From an uncultured Armatimonadota bacterium (GTDB lineage: Bacteria; Armatimonadota; Fimbriimonadia; Fimbriimonadales; Fimbriimonadaceae), in NCBI GenBank assembly GCA_903927025.1, contig CAIYLG010000002.1:124001-188000 (forward strand): 64,000 nt of DNA. Reading direction: 5' to 3'. Position 1 is the first letter of the stretch. Every line of letters starts with the position of its first letter. The notes under the pieces are model-generated. The model made no database searches and was not told where the DNA came from. It saw nothing but the letters and a program-made list of their open reading frames with translations. Position numbers and translations under genes: made by a program. Below, piece after piece: positions 27,428 to 36,283 of the stretch.

Positions 27428-28990
27428 TTGGTAAAGAGCTGGCGGCAGTGCCTGTGCCTCATCGCCGCCATTTGCTTTGGGGGCGTTTTTAGTCACTCCT
27501 ACCGCCAGGGAGCGTCGCTGACGGGCTGCCTTTTGCTGATCGTGATCATCGCGCTTCTCGCAGCTCTGACGCTGCCCGAGTCACACCAACAAGGGGCTTC
27601 AGGATTTCCTGCCTACATGTTTTTGCTTCCAATGAGCAACGCTGAAATGGTGGTGTGGCCGATGTTGCTGTCAGCAGTGCTGCTTGCGGCGGCGGGGTGG
27701 GCCATCGCCTTAGCCGTCCTCACTGCGGTGGCATCGTTTGCGGATACTTGGTGGCTCGCTCCTTATCTCGCCGGTAACGTTGCCCTGTTTCAAACCATCT
27801 CATGGTTGCCGATGAAGCGCCCAGAACTTAGGGCGCTGCTCGCTTTTGCGATCGTCGCTTCGATCGTTTCAGGTCCCATCGCGATCGGGGTTGGGTTCCT
27901 CACTGCGGTGCCGATGGCATTGAGCTACATCGCAGTCATGGTGCTTTCGATGGTTGCCTGCGTTCGTGGTGTCGGACGAGCACGGCATGGGTTGGCCGCG
28001 GTTGGGACTAACGATGATTCGTATCAGATCCCAGATCTCCCCCGGTTTCCATCCCGAGTCGACTCACAGGTCTGGCTAGAGGAAAAGCGAAATGGCCTTG
28101 TTATGAAGATTCTCACAGGGATGTTGGTTGGGCTCTTTGCTTTAGTTGCAACAATAAGCGTTCCGACTTCGGGCTCATTCACTCCAATTGGAGGCGTCCA
28201 AGTCTCCTCGCTTGCGTTAGTGTGGGCATCACTGGCTTTGGTGCTTCCTCCTTACTTTGGATTTGGCGGATGCTGCGCCAGCGAAAGTGACAATGTATCG
28301 AAAGATCGAAGTCTGTTGCCTTTTATGGCGCTTCGGCCACTCACGACACTACAGATCGTAGAAGCCAAGGTGCTCGCATCAACCCGTATGGCCCTGCGCC
28401 TTGCAGTGGCCTCAGTCGGAGCGGCATTCGCGATTCTTCTGTTGCCGACGTCAACCCACGGTCCTTACCGGCCAACAATCGGTGCACTGGCACATGCGCT
28501 GACCCTTCCCCAAGCTCTCGGTATCCTCGTGGCATACGGTGTGGTGCTTGCGGGAGGCATCAAAGCATGCATCTCTGGAATCTGGAGTTCTCTAGGTCGA
28601 TTGCCGATCTGGCTAATGTACATCTTCGCAATGCTTCCTCTCACGGTCATATCGGCGACGATCATCGGCCTAGTGACACATCCTGAGAAGTTGCCTGCCT
28701 TTTTGGCGTTTCTACCTAACGTCATCTTCATCTACGCTGGCCTCAAACTGGCAGCGCTTATCCCGGCAACCGTTCGCCTAAAGCGGTCAGGGCTCGTCCC
28801 GGAGTCACTGGTCACTCGATGGTTCGCCGGATGTGCCGTGACAGGAGTCATCCTCTTTGTGCTTGCCTGTTGGGGCATTCCATCGGCGCTTTATGGACGC
28901 TGGGCGATTGCCGCGCAGGTGTTCGTGTTCCTTCCCCTTCTTCGGGTAGTTTTGGCTCCGCTATTCGTTGCCCGTGGCAGGCACGGCTAG
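27428..28990 (+). CDS. ABC exporter membrane protein (large, poorly conserved)
   Basis: The ~520-residue product is very hydrophobic with about ten to twelve predicted membrane segments (for example TGCLLLIVIIALLAALTLP, MLLSAVLLAAAGWAIALAVL, LGILVAYGVVLAGGI). A soluble loop around residues 195-225 separates two halves. It has no clear family signature; the role as membrane partner of the preceding ATPase rests on position. The start is uncertain. TTG 27428 has no good ribosome-binding site, whereas ATT 27386 in the same frame lies 6 nt after GGGGAGGT and would add MPNVGLCLPFTRFL. Either choice leaves the protein otherwise intact. Confidence 0.78.
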   Translation: MVKSWRQCLCLIAAICFGGVFSHSYRQGASLTGCLLLIVIIALLAALTLPESHQQGASGFPAYMFLLPMSNAEMVVWPMLLSAVLLAAAGWAIALAVLTAVASFADTWWLAPYLAGNVALFQTISWLPMKRPELRALLAFAIVASIVSGPIAIGVGFLTAVPMALSYIAVMVLSMVACVRGVGRARHGLAAVGTNDDSYQIPDLPRFPSRVDSQVWLEEKRNGLVMKILTGMLVGLFALVATISVPTSGSFTPIGGVQVSSLALVWASLALVLPPYFGFGGCCASESDNVSKDRSLLPFMALRPLTTLQIVEAKVLASTRMALRLAVASVGAAFAILLLPTSTHGPYRPTIGALAHALTLPQALGILVAYGVVLAGGIKACISGIWSSLGRLPIWLMYIFAMLPLTVISATIIGLVTHPEKLPAFLAFLPNVIFIYAGLKLAALIPATVRLKRSGLVPESLVTRWFAGCAVTGVILFVLACWGIPSALYGRWAIAAQVFVFLPLLRVVLAPLFVARGRHG

Positions 28991-29105
28991 CCTTGAAAAA
29001 CTGCGCACGGCAACTCCGTTGCCGCGGATGGTCCGAGTCAGTCCGCCACAACGATCTGAGCCTTTTTCGTCTCTGGAACGAATTGGCTGCCCTCTTATCG
29101 GAGGG

Positions 29106-30878
29106 TTACCCTATCGAATTTCCGGAAAGGCTGATCTTGCCATCTGAGTCGTATACGGTGAACGTGATCTGAACAGAGGTGCGGTCATTGCTATCGATAT
29201 TCTTCAATCGGCTTGTTAAGGCGGGAGTGCTCGTTTCCACTCCTAGCTGAAGGATTCGATAGCCCTGATCCAGTTTGATGCGCACGTTGACCGCTTGCAA
29301 GAGCGTACTGGCCAAAGGCGTCATCTGGTTTTTGAAATCACCAACTGCATTGGCCATCAGGGAAGTCTGCTTAGCAAGGGCCGCGTTGCGGTTCAGGACG
29401 GCTCGGAGCGATGTTAGGAACCGGATTGTTCCGTCGTATCCTTCCAGCGGCAGGAGTTTTGCTGTCGCAAGATCGATCGCCTGAATCGCCACACCCAGTT
29501 CATCTACACCCTCTGGCGCAACTGATACAGCCTTGATTGCCGCTGTCTCTGGGCCGACAGGAACGGTGTACGTGGACCAAAAGTCCAATATATCCTGAAT
29601 CAGCCTTTGGCACTCAGAGGCAATGAATTCATGGAGACTGGCTGAGTTGTTCGACTTAGAAATTCTGCGATTCAATCGTTCGAGATCCTCTGAGATCCTC
29701 CGCTGTGGTGCGAATACTTTCTGCGCCTTTGAGAGATCGTCTCGAAAGTCGGCAATCGTGCCTGGGCCTTGACGTCGACATATTGAGATCGCGTCATCAA
29801 GCAGCTTTGTCGCGCAACCGAACTCCTTCCAGAACGAGTCGATTCTGAATTGACTATCGAGACCCGTTCGGAATTCCATCAGCCGTTCACTGACACGACG
29901 TTGGTCTGTTGCAACATCCTCATGGAGGGATTGTTCAAGCACCTCAAGCTCTTGGAGGGGGTTAGGCTGCCCCTTGTCGAAAATAGGGACCCTAGCAGGG
30001 TCGTAATAGGAGCCCGGCAGAGCCTTGATGAGGTCGCTTATTGCCAGAACTTGAGCGGTGCTGCGGCCGATTGTCCTTTCGGGTGCAGATGTGATTAGAG
30101 GCACCGATCCAACCTTGAATGAGATGCCCTCAGAGGATTCTGAGGATCGATCCCACGGATTCCTTGTCATGGGAGCAGGCCGCTTCATATAGATCTGAAA
30201 CTCGCCATTGTCCACCCGGTAGGTCGCGTCGACTTGCCGAAGAATGATCTCGAGCATCGTGTCAAACGTTACGTTCCTGACGCTGTAGGTCACGGTGCCT
30301 TTCACCGTTGGTTCGATAGAGAACTTCACCCCTACGGATTGAAAGAGTTTGGTAAGAGCCTCCCGGACGTCAGTCTGATTTGCTTCGGAGGATGAAGTGC
30401 TCGCCTGCAGGCTGCCGTCCTCCGACCTCGGCCCGCCGGGCGCCTTGACCTTGATTTGGCGCTCTGCCAGTGACCGAAGCTCCTCCATTCTTTTGCGAAG
30501 TTCCTCCTGAACCACCGGATCAATCTCCGGTGGTCCCTGCAGGCTGTTTTGTCCGGAATCCACCAAATTCAGTCGTTTGCGGCGAAAATCCGCGAGTCTA
30601 ACCTGATAGGCACTTAGGGTGGATAGATCACTGAATATCTGTGGGTCGTACAGGATGTACCTGCTATCAGACTTGGCAACCCCCAACTGCTTCGCCACGT
30701 CACTGACCGCTGCGGCGATTGCATGATAGCGGCTAGTCGGGTCATTTGTGGCCGCAGTCGGTGATGTTTGCGCATGCAGCAGTACCGGCATCAGCGCGGC
30801 AATGAAGATGGCACCGAGCCCAGTGCTTTTGAGATTCTTTAAGCGACCAGCAGGTTGCGAAGCGGTGTAAACAGCCAT
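29106..30878 (-). CDS. Exported protein with an STN/secretin N-terminal-type domain
   Basis: The 590-residue product has a probable signal peptide ending near HAQTSP (residue ~36). Residues 171-233 form a short STN-like domain (VREALTKLFQ, SVGVKFSIEPTVKGTVTYSV, FDTMLEIILRQVDATYRVDN), as found at the front of secretins and TonB receptors. No secretin or receptor barrel follows. The rest is mainly helical with charged, coiled-coil-like stretches (DLERLNRRISKSNNSASLHE), ending in a beta-rich piece (VQITFTVYDSDGKISLSGNS). It is convergent with the ABC operon and alone. A periplasmic scaffold or pilus/secretion accessory is possible but unproved. Confidence 0.8.
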   Translation of the reverse strand: MAVYTASQPAGRLKNLKSTGLGAIFIAALMPVLLHAQTSPTAATNDPTSRYHAIAAAVSDVAKQLGVAKSDSRYILYDPQIFSDLSTLSAYQVRLADFRRKRLNLVDSGQNSLQGPPEIDPVVQEELRKRMEELRSLAERQIKVKAPGGPRSEDGSLQASTSSSEANQTDVREALTKLFQSVGVKFSIEPTVKGTVTYSVRNVTFDTMLEIILRQVDATYRVDNGEFQIYMKRPAPMTRNPWDRSSESSEGISFKVGSVPLITSAPERTIGRSTAQVLAISDLIKALPGSYYDPARVPIFDKGQPNPLQELEVLEQSLHEDVATDQRRVSERLMEFRTGLDSQFRIDSFWKEFGCATKLLDDAISICRRQGPGTIADFRDDLSKAQKVFAPQRRISEDLERLNRRISKSNNSASLHEFIASECQRLIQDILDFWSTYTVPVGPETAAIKAVSVAPEGVDELGVAIQAIDLATAKLLPLEGYDGTIRFLTSLRAVLNRNAALAKQTSLMANAVGDFKNQMTPLASTLLQAVNVRIKLDQGYRILQLGVETSTPALTSRLKNIDSNDRTSVQITFTVYDSDGKISLSGNSIG

Positions 30879-30977
30879 ATGCGTGAGTCCTGGGAGAGTA
30901 AGAAAGGCCCTACGACACTTCTCGCCCTACCATCGGACGCCTCTCCAACTCATGCGTTACTGCAATAGAGCGACTTG

Positions 30978-31736
30978 TTAATTCAGCGTCCGCTTCAGCA
31001 GCTCAATCAGATTGATGAAATGGCGCTCGGCGGCATCTTCGCGGTACGCCGGAGTATCGGCCATCGTGTAGCCGTGGGGCGCGTCGGCGTAGACCTCGCA
31101 GGTATGGGTGATTCCCGCTTTGGTCAGGGCCACTGCCAATCGCTCCTGTTGTTCTGCGTTGGCGCTTTCGTCATGATCGGCATAGGCGAGGTAGACCTCT
31201 GCCTTCAGCCTTTCGACCACAAGGTGAACGCTGTCCGGCTGATCCGTTGCGAGATTGCCGCCATGAAACCCGGCGACGGCCGCAACCTGGTCAGGGAAAG
31301 CTGAGGCAGCTCGAAGGGCAACTCGCGTACCCATGCAGTAGCCAGAGAGTGCGACGGGGCCGGATGCCGACTGCGGGAGGGACTGAATGAACTCGAGGTA
31401 TGCCTGAGCGTCCTTGACGACGCTCGCTGGCGTAAGGAGCTGCATCATCGGCATCAGGCTCTGGAACAGTTTGGGTCGGTTCTCCTCAGTCATCAGACTG
31501 GCAACGTCTTCAAAAATCGGTGAGCGCTGGCTCCGATAGAGGAGGTTTGGCGAGAGAACAACAAATCCCTCAGCAGCAATACGCTTGATCCACTCATCCG
31601 TGACGGGACGGAGGCCGAAGGCATCCATCAGAAAAATGACGACAGGGTATCGGCCGGGCTCCGCTGGAACGGCTAGGTGGGCATCGCAAATGCCGTCGGG
31701 GGTCTGGATATCGTGGGTTGTCAGGTGGACATTCAT
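30978..31736 (-). CDS. Dienelactone hydrolase family protein
   Basis: This 252-residue alpha/beta hydrolase has the DLH layout: VVIFLMDAFGLRP forms the oxyanion region, and the nucleophile is Cys134 in SGYCMGTRVA rather than Ser. The acid is Asp in YADHDESANAEQQ and the base His in DAPHGYTMAD. It lacks a signal peptide. Family members hydrolyse lactones and esters, often from aromatic ring breakdown. There is no other aromatic catabolism gene nearby, so the substrate is open. Confidence 0.93.
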   Translation of the reverse strand: MNVHLTTHDIQTPDGICDAHLAVPAEPGRYPVVIFLMDAFGLRPVTDEWIKRIAAEGFVVLSPNLLYRSQRSPIFEDVASLMTEENRPKLFQSLMPMMQLLTPASVVKDAQAYLEFIQSLPQSASGPVALSGYCMGTRVALRAASAFPDQVAAVAGFHGGNLATDQPDSVHLVVERLKAEVYLAYADHDESANAEQQERLAVALTKAGITHTCEVYADAPHGYTMADTPAYREDAAERHFINLIELLKRTLN

Positions 31737-32016
31737 AGGTTTGGACAGATATGAAATTGCTACGAATCATGCTCGAAGCGAGTCCGCAATTTCCTGAGAT
31801 TTGTGCCACCTAAGCTTGGTGACGTCATCCCAGGCTTGCGACGGATCTACAGTGTCAGCGAGAAAATCGGAAGCTCTCAAACTGGGGCTACAACAGCCTC
31901 AGCGCCAACACCGATACGCGCAAAAGATATATCGAGTCTCTGCGCAAAGCAGACCAACGGGAAATCTCACTTATACTCAGATTTATGACGGAATAGCCTC
32001 AGGGGCAAGGTCCGCA
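31737..32016. other. Intergenic region, nothing recognised
   Basis: This stretch lies upstream of the dienelactone hydrolase gene and downstream of the old yellow enzyme terminator. Short ORFs on both strands lack ribosome-binding sites and protein-like composition. It presumably holds the hydrolase promoter, but I cannot place it. Confidence 0.5.
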
Positions 32017-32073
32017 AAGAATCAGCGGCTGATCAGATCACTGTTTACGTGATCCGGTCAGCCGCTGATTCTT
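32017..32073 (-). terminator. Long hairpin terminator after the old yellow enzyme gene
   Basis: A perfect 16-bp stem (AAGAATCAGCGGCTGA / TCAGCCGCTGATTCTT) encloses a second stem (GATCAC / GTGATC). It starts 9 nt beyond the stop of the minus-strand gene. The strong, nested fold fits a terminator although the T run is short. Confidence 0.8.
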
Positions 32074-32081
32074 CGTGCGGT

Positions 32082-33185
32082 TTACACCAACGTCGCAAGG
32101 GCTTCTTTGCTGAAGCCTTTGAGCTCGCCCGACTCCCCGAGACGCTCTTTCTGCACCCAGGCTGGGTCGGAGATGAGAGCACGACCTACAGCGACGAGAT
32201 CGAAGTCGCCTCGCTCCAGCCGACGCTGAAGTTCGTCGAGTGGTTCGGGAGTGGCGCCAGCGCCCTGAACGAGCGAGGAGATGAACTCCCCGGAAAGACC
32301 GATTGAGCCTACTGTGATCGTAGGTTTACCGGTGACTTTCTTGGCCCAACCTGCAAAGTTGAGGTCAGATCCCTCGAATTCAGCTTCCCAGAACCGGCGC
32401 TGGGAGCAGTGGAAGATATCCACGCCCGCTTCAGATAGAGGCGTCAGCCATGCCTCCAGTTCAGCTGGGGTTGCGGCAAGCTTGAAGTCAAAATTCCCGA
32501 TCTTCCACTGGGAAAGGCGGAGGAGGACGACGAAATCTTCACCCACTGCCTTTCGGACAGCCTTCACAACTTCGATGGCAAACCGGGAGCGCTCTGGCAA
32601 AGTCGCGCCACCGTACCCGTCGGTGCGCCGGTTGGTGAAATCCCAAAAGAATTGATCGATAAGGTAGCCATGAGCACCGTGGATCTCCACCGTGTCAAAT
32701 CCAAGCGCCTTTGCCTCGCCGGCGGCTTTGGCAAAGGCGGCGATGGTGTCCGCGATATCTTCTTCGGTCATGGTGCGTCCGACCGCGTCTCCCGTTCCCA
32801 ACAATCCGGAAGGACCTTCGAACGCATCCTGAGGGAGCGGATCTGGGCCGCTGGGTGGGACCATGCCGACGTGCCAAATCTGAGGGCCCATCTTGCCTCC
32901 GGCCTGGTGAACGTCGTCAATCACGTGCTTCCAGCCTGCCAATGCCTCGTCTCCGTAGAAATGCGGATAAGACTTGCTTTGGGCGGAAGAAGGTCGATCG
33001 ATGACCGTTCCCTCAGAAAGGATCAGGCCAACTTCCCCTTCCGCTCGGCGGCGGTAATACGCGGCAACGTCGGCACCAGGAATGCCGCCTGGTGAAAAGG
33101 ACCGCGTCATCGGCGCCATCACGAATCGGTTCTTGAGAGAGAGAGATTTGTACGAAAAGGGTTCAAAGAAGGAGCTGTTGGACAT
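32082..33185 (-). CDS. Old yellow enzyme-type NADH:flavin oxidoreductase
   Basis: The 367-residue FMN enzyme reduces the C=C bond of activated alkenes or nitro compounds. Family features are LKNRFVMAPMTRSFSPGG at the N-terminus, YYRRRAEGEVGLILSEGTVI, the substrate-binding EIHGAHGYLIDQFFWDFTN, RTDGYGG, and the FMN phosphate-binding DLVAVGRALISDP. ATG 33185 starts at MSNSSFFEPF; an in-frame TTG at 33212 would add nine residues. It is divergent from the MDR reductase across ~220 bp, and both could respond to electrophile stress. Confidence 0.95.
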   Translation of the reverse strand: MSNSSFFEPFSYKSLSLKNRFVMAPMTRSFSPGGIPGADVAAYYRRRAEGEVGLILSEGTVIDRPSSAQSKSYPHFYGDEALAGWKHVIDDVHQAGGKMGPQIWHVGMVPPSGPDPLPQDAFEGPSGLLGTGDAVGRTMTEEDIADTIAAFAKAAGEAKALGFDTVEIHGAHGYLIDQFFWDFTNRRTDGYGGATLPERSRFAIEVVKAVRKAVGEDFVVLLRLSQWKIGNFDFKLAATPAELEAWLTPLSEAGVDIFHCSQRRFWEAEFEGSDLNFAGWAKKVTGKPTITVGSIGLSGEFISSLVQGAGATPEPLDELQRRLERGDFDLVAVGRALISDPAWVQKERLGESGELKGFSKEALATLV

Positions 33186-33407
33186 GAGTTGCTGGGTTTG
33201 TAGACGATCCAACTTCTTTGTTGCCGCTAGATAGAAGTACGTGGTTTGAGGCGATTCGTCACAGCTTCAAGCGGCCAATTCATGCCTAGAAATCCAGAGG
33301 AACGTACATCGAATCTACGACGGCGAAGTAGCTGACTTGCCGACAGCATCCGGGTTAGAAGAGACTGACAGCAATGTCTTCAGATGTCCGCATCAGGAAA
33401 GAATCCA

Positions 33408-34412
33408 ATGACTAAGACAACTAGCCGGGAAATCCGATTGGCTTCTCGCCCATCTGGAACGCCCACTCCCTCCAACTTCACCCTGGCTTCGGTAGAACTC
33501 GGTCCCGTCCCACCCAGGAAAGTGCTTGTCCGCAACCACTATATGTCGGTCGATCCGTACATGCGCGGTCGCATGAACGAAGGGAAATCGTACATTCCGC
33601 CCTTCGAGATCGGTCACGCGCTGAGCGGTGGGGCGGTTGGGGTTGTCATCGAATCGATGGCGGAAGAACTTGGGGTGGGAGACATCGTCACTTCCAATTT
33701 CGGCTGGCAGGAGTATTTCATTGGCTCTCCATGCGAGCTTCACAAGGTCAGTCAAGATGTGGAACCGCTCTCGGTTTACCTGGGCGCTCTTGGAATGACA
33801 GGAATGACGGCATGGGCAGGACTCAACCTGGTCAATGTCCGCAAAGAAGATGTCGTATACATCTCTGGTGCAGCCGGTGCTGTGGGCAACGTCGCAGGTC
33901 AGTTGGCCAAATTGCGCGGCTGTCGAGTCATCGGCTCGGCGGGGAGCCCTGAAAAGGTCAAGTTCCTCACGGAGGAGTGTGGATTCGACTCTGCATTCAA
34001 CTACCACGATTCGCCGATCGTGGAGCAGCTTACGGTCGCCGCGCCCGACGGCATCGATGTGTACTTCGACAACATTGGCGGCGAGCCACTTGAGGCGGCG
34101 CTTACAGCTATGAGGCTTCACGGACGCATCATTGCCTGCGGTTCCATTTCCGGCTACAACGATGCACACCCAAAACCTGGCCCGACAAACCTATCCCTCA
34201 TGATCGGCAAGCGACTCACGATGAAGGGCTTTATCGTGAGCGACTCTATGGACCACCGATCCGAGTTTGAGAAGGAAGTCGGCACTTACTTCAGCGAAGG
34301 CAAGATCAAGAATAAAGAAACCGTTGTGCAGGGTATCGAATCCGCTGCCGGAGCGTTGATCGGCCTGTTCTCTGGCGAGAACGTCGGCAAGATGATCATT
34401 AAGCTTTTCTAG
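33408..34412 (+). CDS. NADP-dependent MDR-family oxidoreductase (alkenal/one reductase-like)
   Basis: The 334-residue protein belongs to the zinc-free MDR branch with prostaglandin reductase and CurA-like enzymes. It shows YMSVDPYMRGRMNEGKSY, GHALSGGAVGVV, the NADP-binding ISGAAGAVGNVAGQLAKLRG, and FDNIGGEPLEAAL. ATG 33408 is chosen because AGGAAAG lies just upstream; the frame is open to 33384. It probably reduces alpha,beta-unsaturated carbonyls, in keeping with the divergent old yellow enzyme. The alcohol dehydrogenase gene starts 11 nt later, so they are co-transcribed. Confidence 0.93.
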   Translation: MTKTTSREIRLASRPSGTPTPSNFTLASVELGPVPPRKVLVRNHYMSVDPYMRGRMNEGKSYIPPFEIGHALSGGAVGVVIESMAEELGVGDIVTSNFGWQEYFIGSPCELHKVSQDVEPLSVYLGALGMTGMTAWAGLNLVNVRKEDVVYISGAAGAVGNVAGQLAKLRGCRVIGSAGSPEKVKFLTEECGFDSAFNYHDSPIVEQLTVAAPDGIDVYFDNIGGEPLEAALTAMRLHGRIIACGSISGYNDAHPKPGPTNLSLMIGKRLTMKGFIVSDSMDHRSEFEKEVGTYFSEGKIKNKETVVQGIESAAGALIGLFSGENVGKMIIKLF

Positions 34413-34423
34413 GAGAAAAACCC

Positions 34424-35407
34424 ATGCATGCGATGGTCCTGAACAATATTGGTGAGCCCCTACAATGGACTGAGCTTCCAGACCCGATGCCTTCCGAAGG
34501 CGAAATCCGAGTCAAGGTCGGTGCCTGCGGAGTCTGCCGAACTGACCTCCATGTGGTGGACGGTGAACTTCCCAATCCAGTTCTGCCCATCATCCCAGGT
34601 CACGAAATCGTGGGTCGGATTGACGCAGTCGGGCCCGGCGTTGAGGGTCTTAAAGTCGGTGACCGAGTAGGAATTCCATGGCTTGGGCACACGTGTCAAG
34701 TCTGTCCCTATTGCCTACGTGGCGAGGAGAACCTGTGTGACCATCCCCTATTCACGGGCTACACACGCAACGGCGGGTTTGCCACTTCCGCGGTTGCGGA
34801 TGCAAGATTCGCGTTTCCGCTGACAGAAGATGGATCCGATGAATCCCTTGCACCTCTCCTATGTGCCGGCCTCATTGGCTGGCGATCGCTCATGATGACG
34901 GGAGACGCAAAGAGGTTGGGACTCTATGGGTTTGGTGCGGCTGCCCATATTTTGGCGCAGGCTGCCTCGATGGAGGGAAAGTCGGTGTACGCCTTTACTC
35001 GGCCCGGGGACACAGAAACGCAGATCTTTGCTCGTCGCCTAGGGGCTGACTGGGCAGGAGGCTCCGACGAGTCCCCTTCTGAGCCGATGGATGCGGCCAT
35101 CATCTTTGCGCCCGTTGGGGAATTGGTCCCCCAGGCGCTGCGCGCCGTTCGAAAGGGGGGCACCGTGGTTTGCGCGGGCATCCACATGAGCGATATCCCG
35201 AGTTTTCCGTACAGCATCCTTTGGGAAGAGCGGAAGCTGGTATCGGTGGCAAACCTCACCCGGCAAGACGGCATCGACTTCTTGGGTCTTGTCGGAAAGA
35301 TGGGAATCGTTGCTACCACAACCTGCTACCCGCTCCAAGAGGCAAACCAGGCGCTTGCCGACCTTCGAGCAGGGAAATTCGACGGGGCAGCCGTGCTCGT
35401 GCCTTAG
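34424..35407 (+). CDS. Zinc-dependent alcohol dehydrogenase family protein
   Basis: The 327-residue protein carries the catalytic zinc ligands Cys in GACGVCRTDLHV and His in IPGHEIVGRI. The structural zinc loop has four Cys in CQVCPYCLRGEENLCDHP. The nucleotide-binding region is LGLYGFGAAAHILAQAA, where the usual GxGxxG is GFGAAA. It is slightly short but complete. It follows the MDR reductase by 11 nt and precedes the PRC-barrel gene by ~90 nt. It probably interconverts an aldehyde and an alcohol; the substrate is unknown. Confidence 0.94.
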   Translation: MHAMVLNNIGEPLQWTELPDPMPSEGEIRVKVGACGVCRTDLHVVDGELPNPVLPIIPGHEIVGRIDAVGPGVEGLKVGDRVGIPWLGHTCQVCPYCLRGEENLCDHPLFTGYTRNGGFATSAVADARFAFPLTEDGSDESLAPLLCAGLIGWRSLMMTGDAKRLGLYGFGAAAHILAQAASMEGKSVYAFTRPGDTETQIFARRLGADWAGGSDESPSEPMDAAIIFAPVGELVPQALRAVRKGGTVVCAGIHMSDIPSFPYSILWEERKLVSVANLTRQDGIDFLGLVGKMGIVATTTCYPLQEANQALADLRAGKFDGAAVLVP

Positions 35408-35494
35408 CGTCCACGAATCATCCGACACCAAAGAGCGGACGTGTTCACGAACTGCCGGGACCACCACACTGGGCTTACAGAGGACCCCTCAACC

Positions 35495-36283
35495 ATGTTT
35501 ATCAAAGCCAAGACCCTATCTGATTTCAAACTCGACTGCCAGGATGGCGAACTCGGGAAGGTGGAGGACTTCTATTACGACGACCAATTTTGGACGATTC
35601 GGTACATGGTCGCCGACACTGGTGGTTGGCTAACCGGGCGCGAAGTTCTGCTGTCTCCGTATGCAGTGAAGTCGATCGACATCGACGGGAAGCTGGTCTA
35701 TGTAGACTTAACAAAGCAGCAGATCAAAGACAGCCCTGAGTTAGAAGCTGGCGACCCCCTTTCGCGTCAGTTTGAAGAGGACTACTACGGCTATTACGCT
35801 TGGCCCTTCTACTGGGGAGGTCCGTTCCTTTGGGGACCCTATCCATTCCTCCAGACTGACCACGACCAATGGTCGGCACCCACTTCAGAAGTCAAGGATT
35901 GGGATTCTCACCTGCGACGAATTACCGAGCTTCGAGGGGACGTTTTCCAGGCGACCGACGGCGAAATCGGCCACGTCGACGACCTGATCATCGACGACAC
36001 CACGTGGGAGATCCGATATTTTGTGATCTCCACACACAACTGGTTGCCAGGAAAGAAGGTTCTAATTTCCCCTAAATGGATTGACCGAGTGAGTTGGGAA
36101 GAAGGAAAGGTTTTCGTGAACCTCACTCAGGAAGCGATTAAGGAATCTCCTGAGTACACAACGGAATCGCTTTTGCGACGTGAGTACGAGGAAAGCCTCT
36201 ACAACCACTACAAGTTGCCTCCCTATTGGGAAAAGGCTGAACGAGACGAGAAACTGGCTGAAGTCGCGGCGAGCACAGTATGA
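35495..36283 (+). CDS. Protein with two PRC-barrel domains
   Basis: The 262-residue product has two copies of a PRC-barrel: residues ~4-80 (TLSDFKLDCQDGELGKVEDF, GGWLTGREVLLSPYAVKSID) and ~130-215 (LRGDVFQATDGEIGHVDDLI, NWLPGKKVLISPKWIDRV). A Tyr/Trp/Pro-rich linker joins them (YYGYYAWPFYWGGPFLWGPY). ATG 35495 has GAGGA upstream and starts the first barrel properly, unlike the longer frame from 35441. Proteins of this type are often stress-induced; the role is unknown. It overlaps the oleate hydratase gene as ATGA, which suggests coupled expression. Confidence 0.88.
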   Translation: MFIKAKTLSDFKLDCQDGELGKVEDFYYDDQFWTIRYMVADTGGWLTGREVLLSPYAVKSIDIDGKLVYVDLTKQQIKDSPELEAGDPLSRQFEEDYYGYYAWPFYWGGPFLWGPYPFLQTDHDQWSAPTSEVKDWDSHLRRITELRGDVFQATDGEIGHVDDLIIDDTTWEIRYFVISTHNWLPGKKVLISPKWIDRVSWEEGKVFVNLTQEAIKESPEYTTESLLRREYEESLYNHYKLPPYWEKAERDEKLAEVAASTV

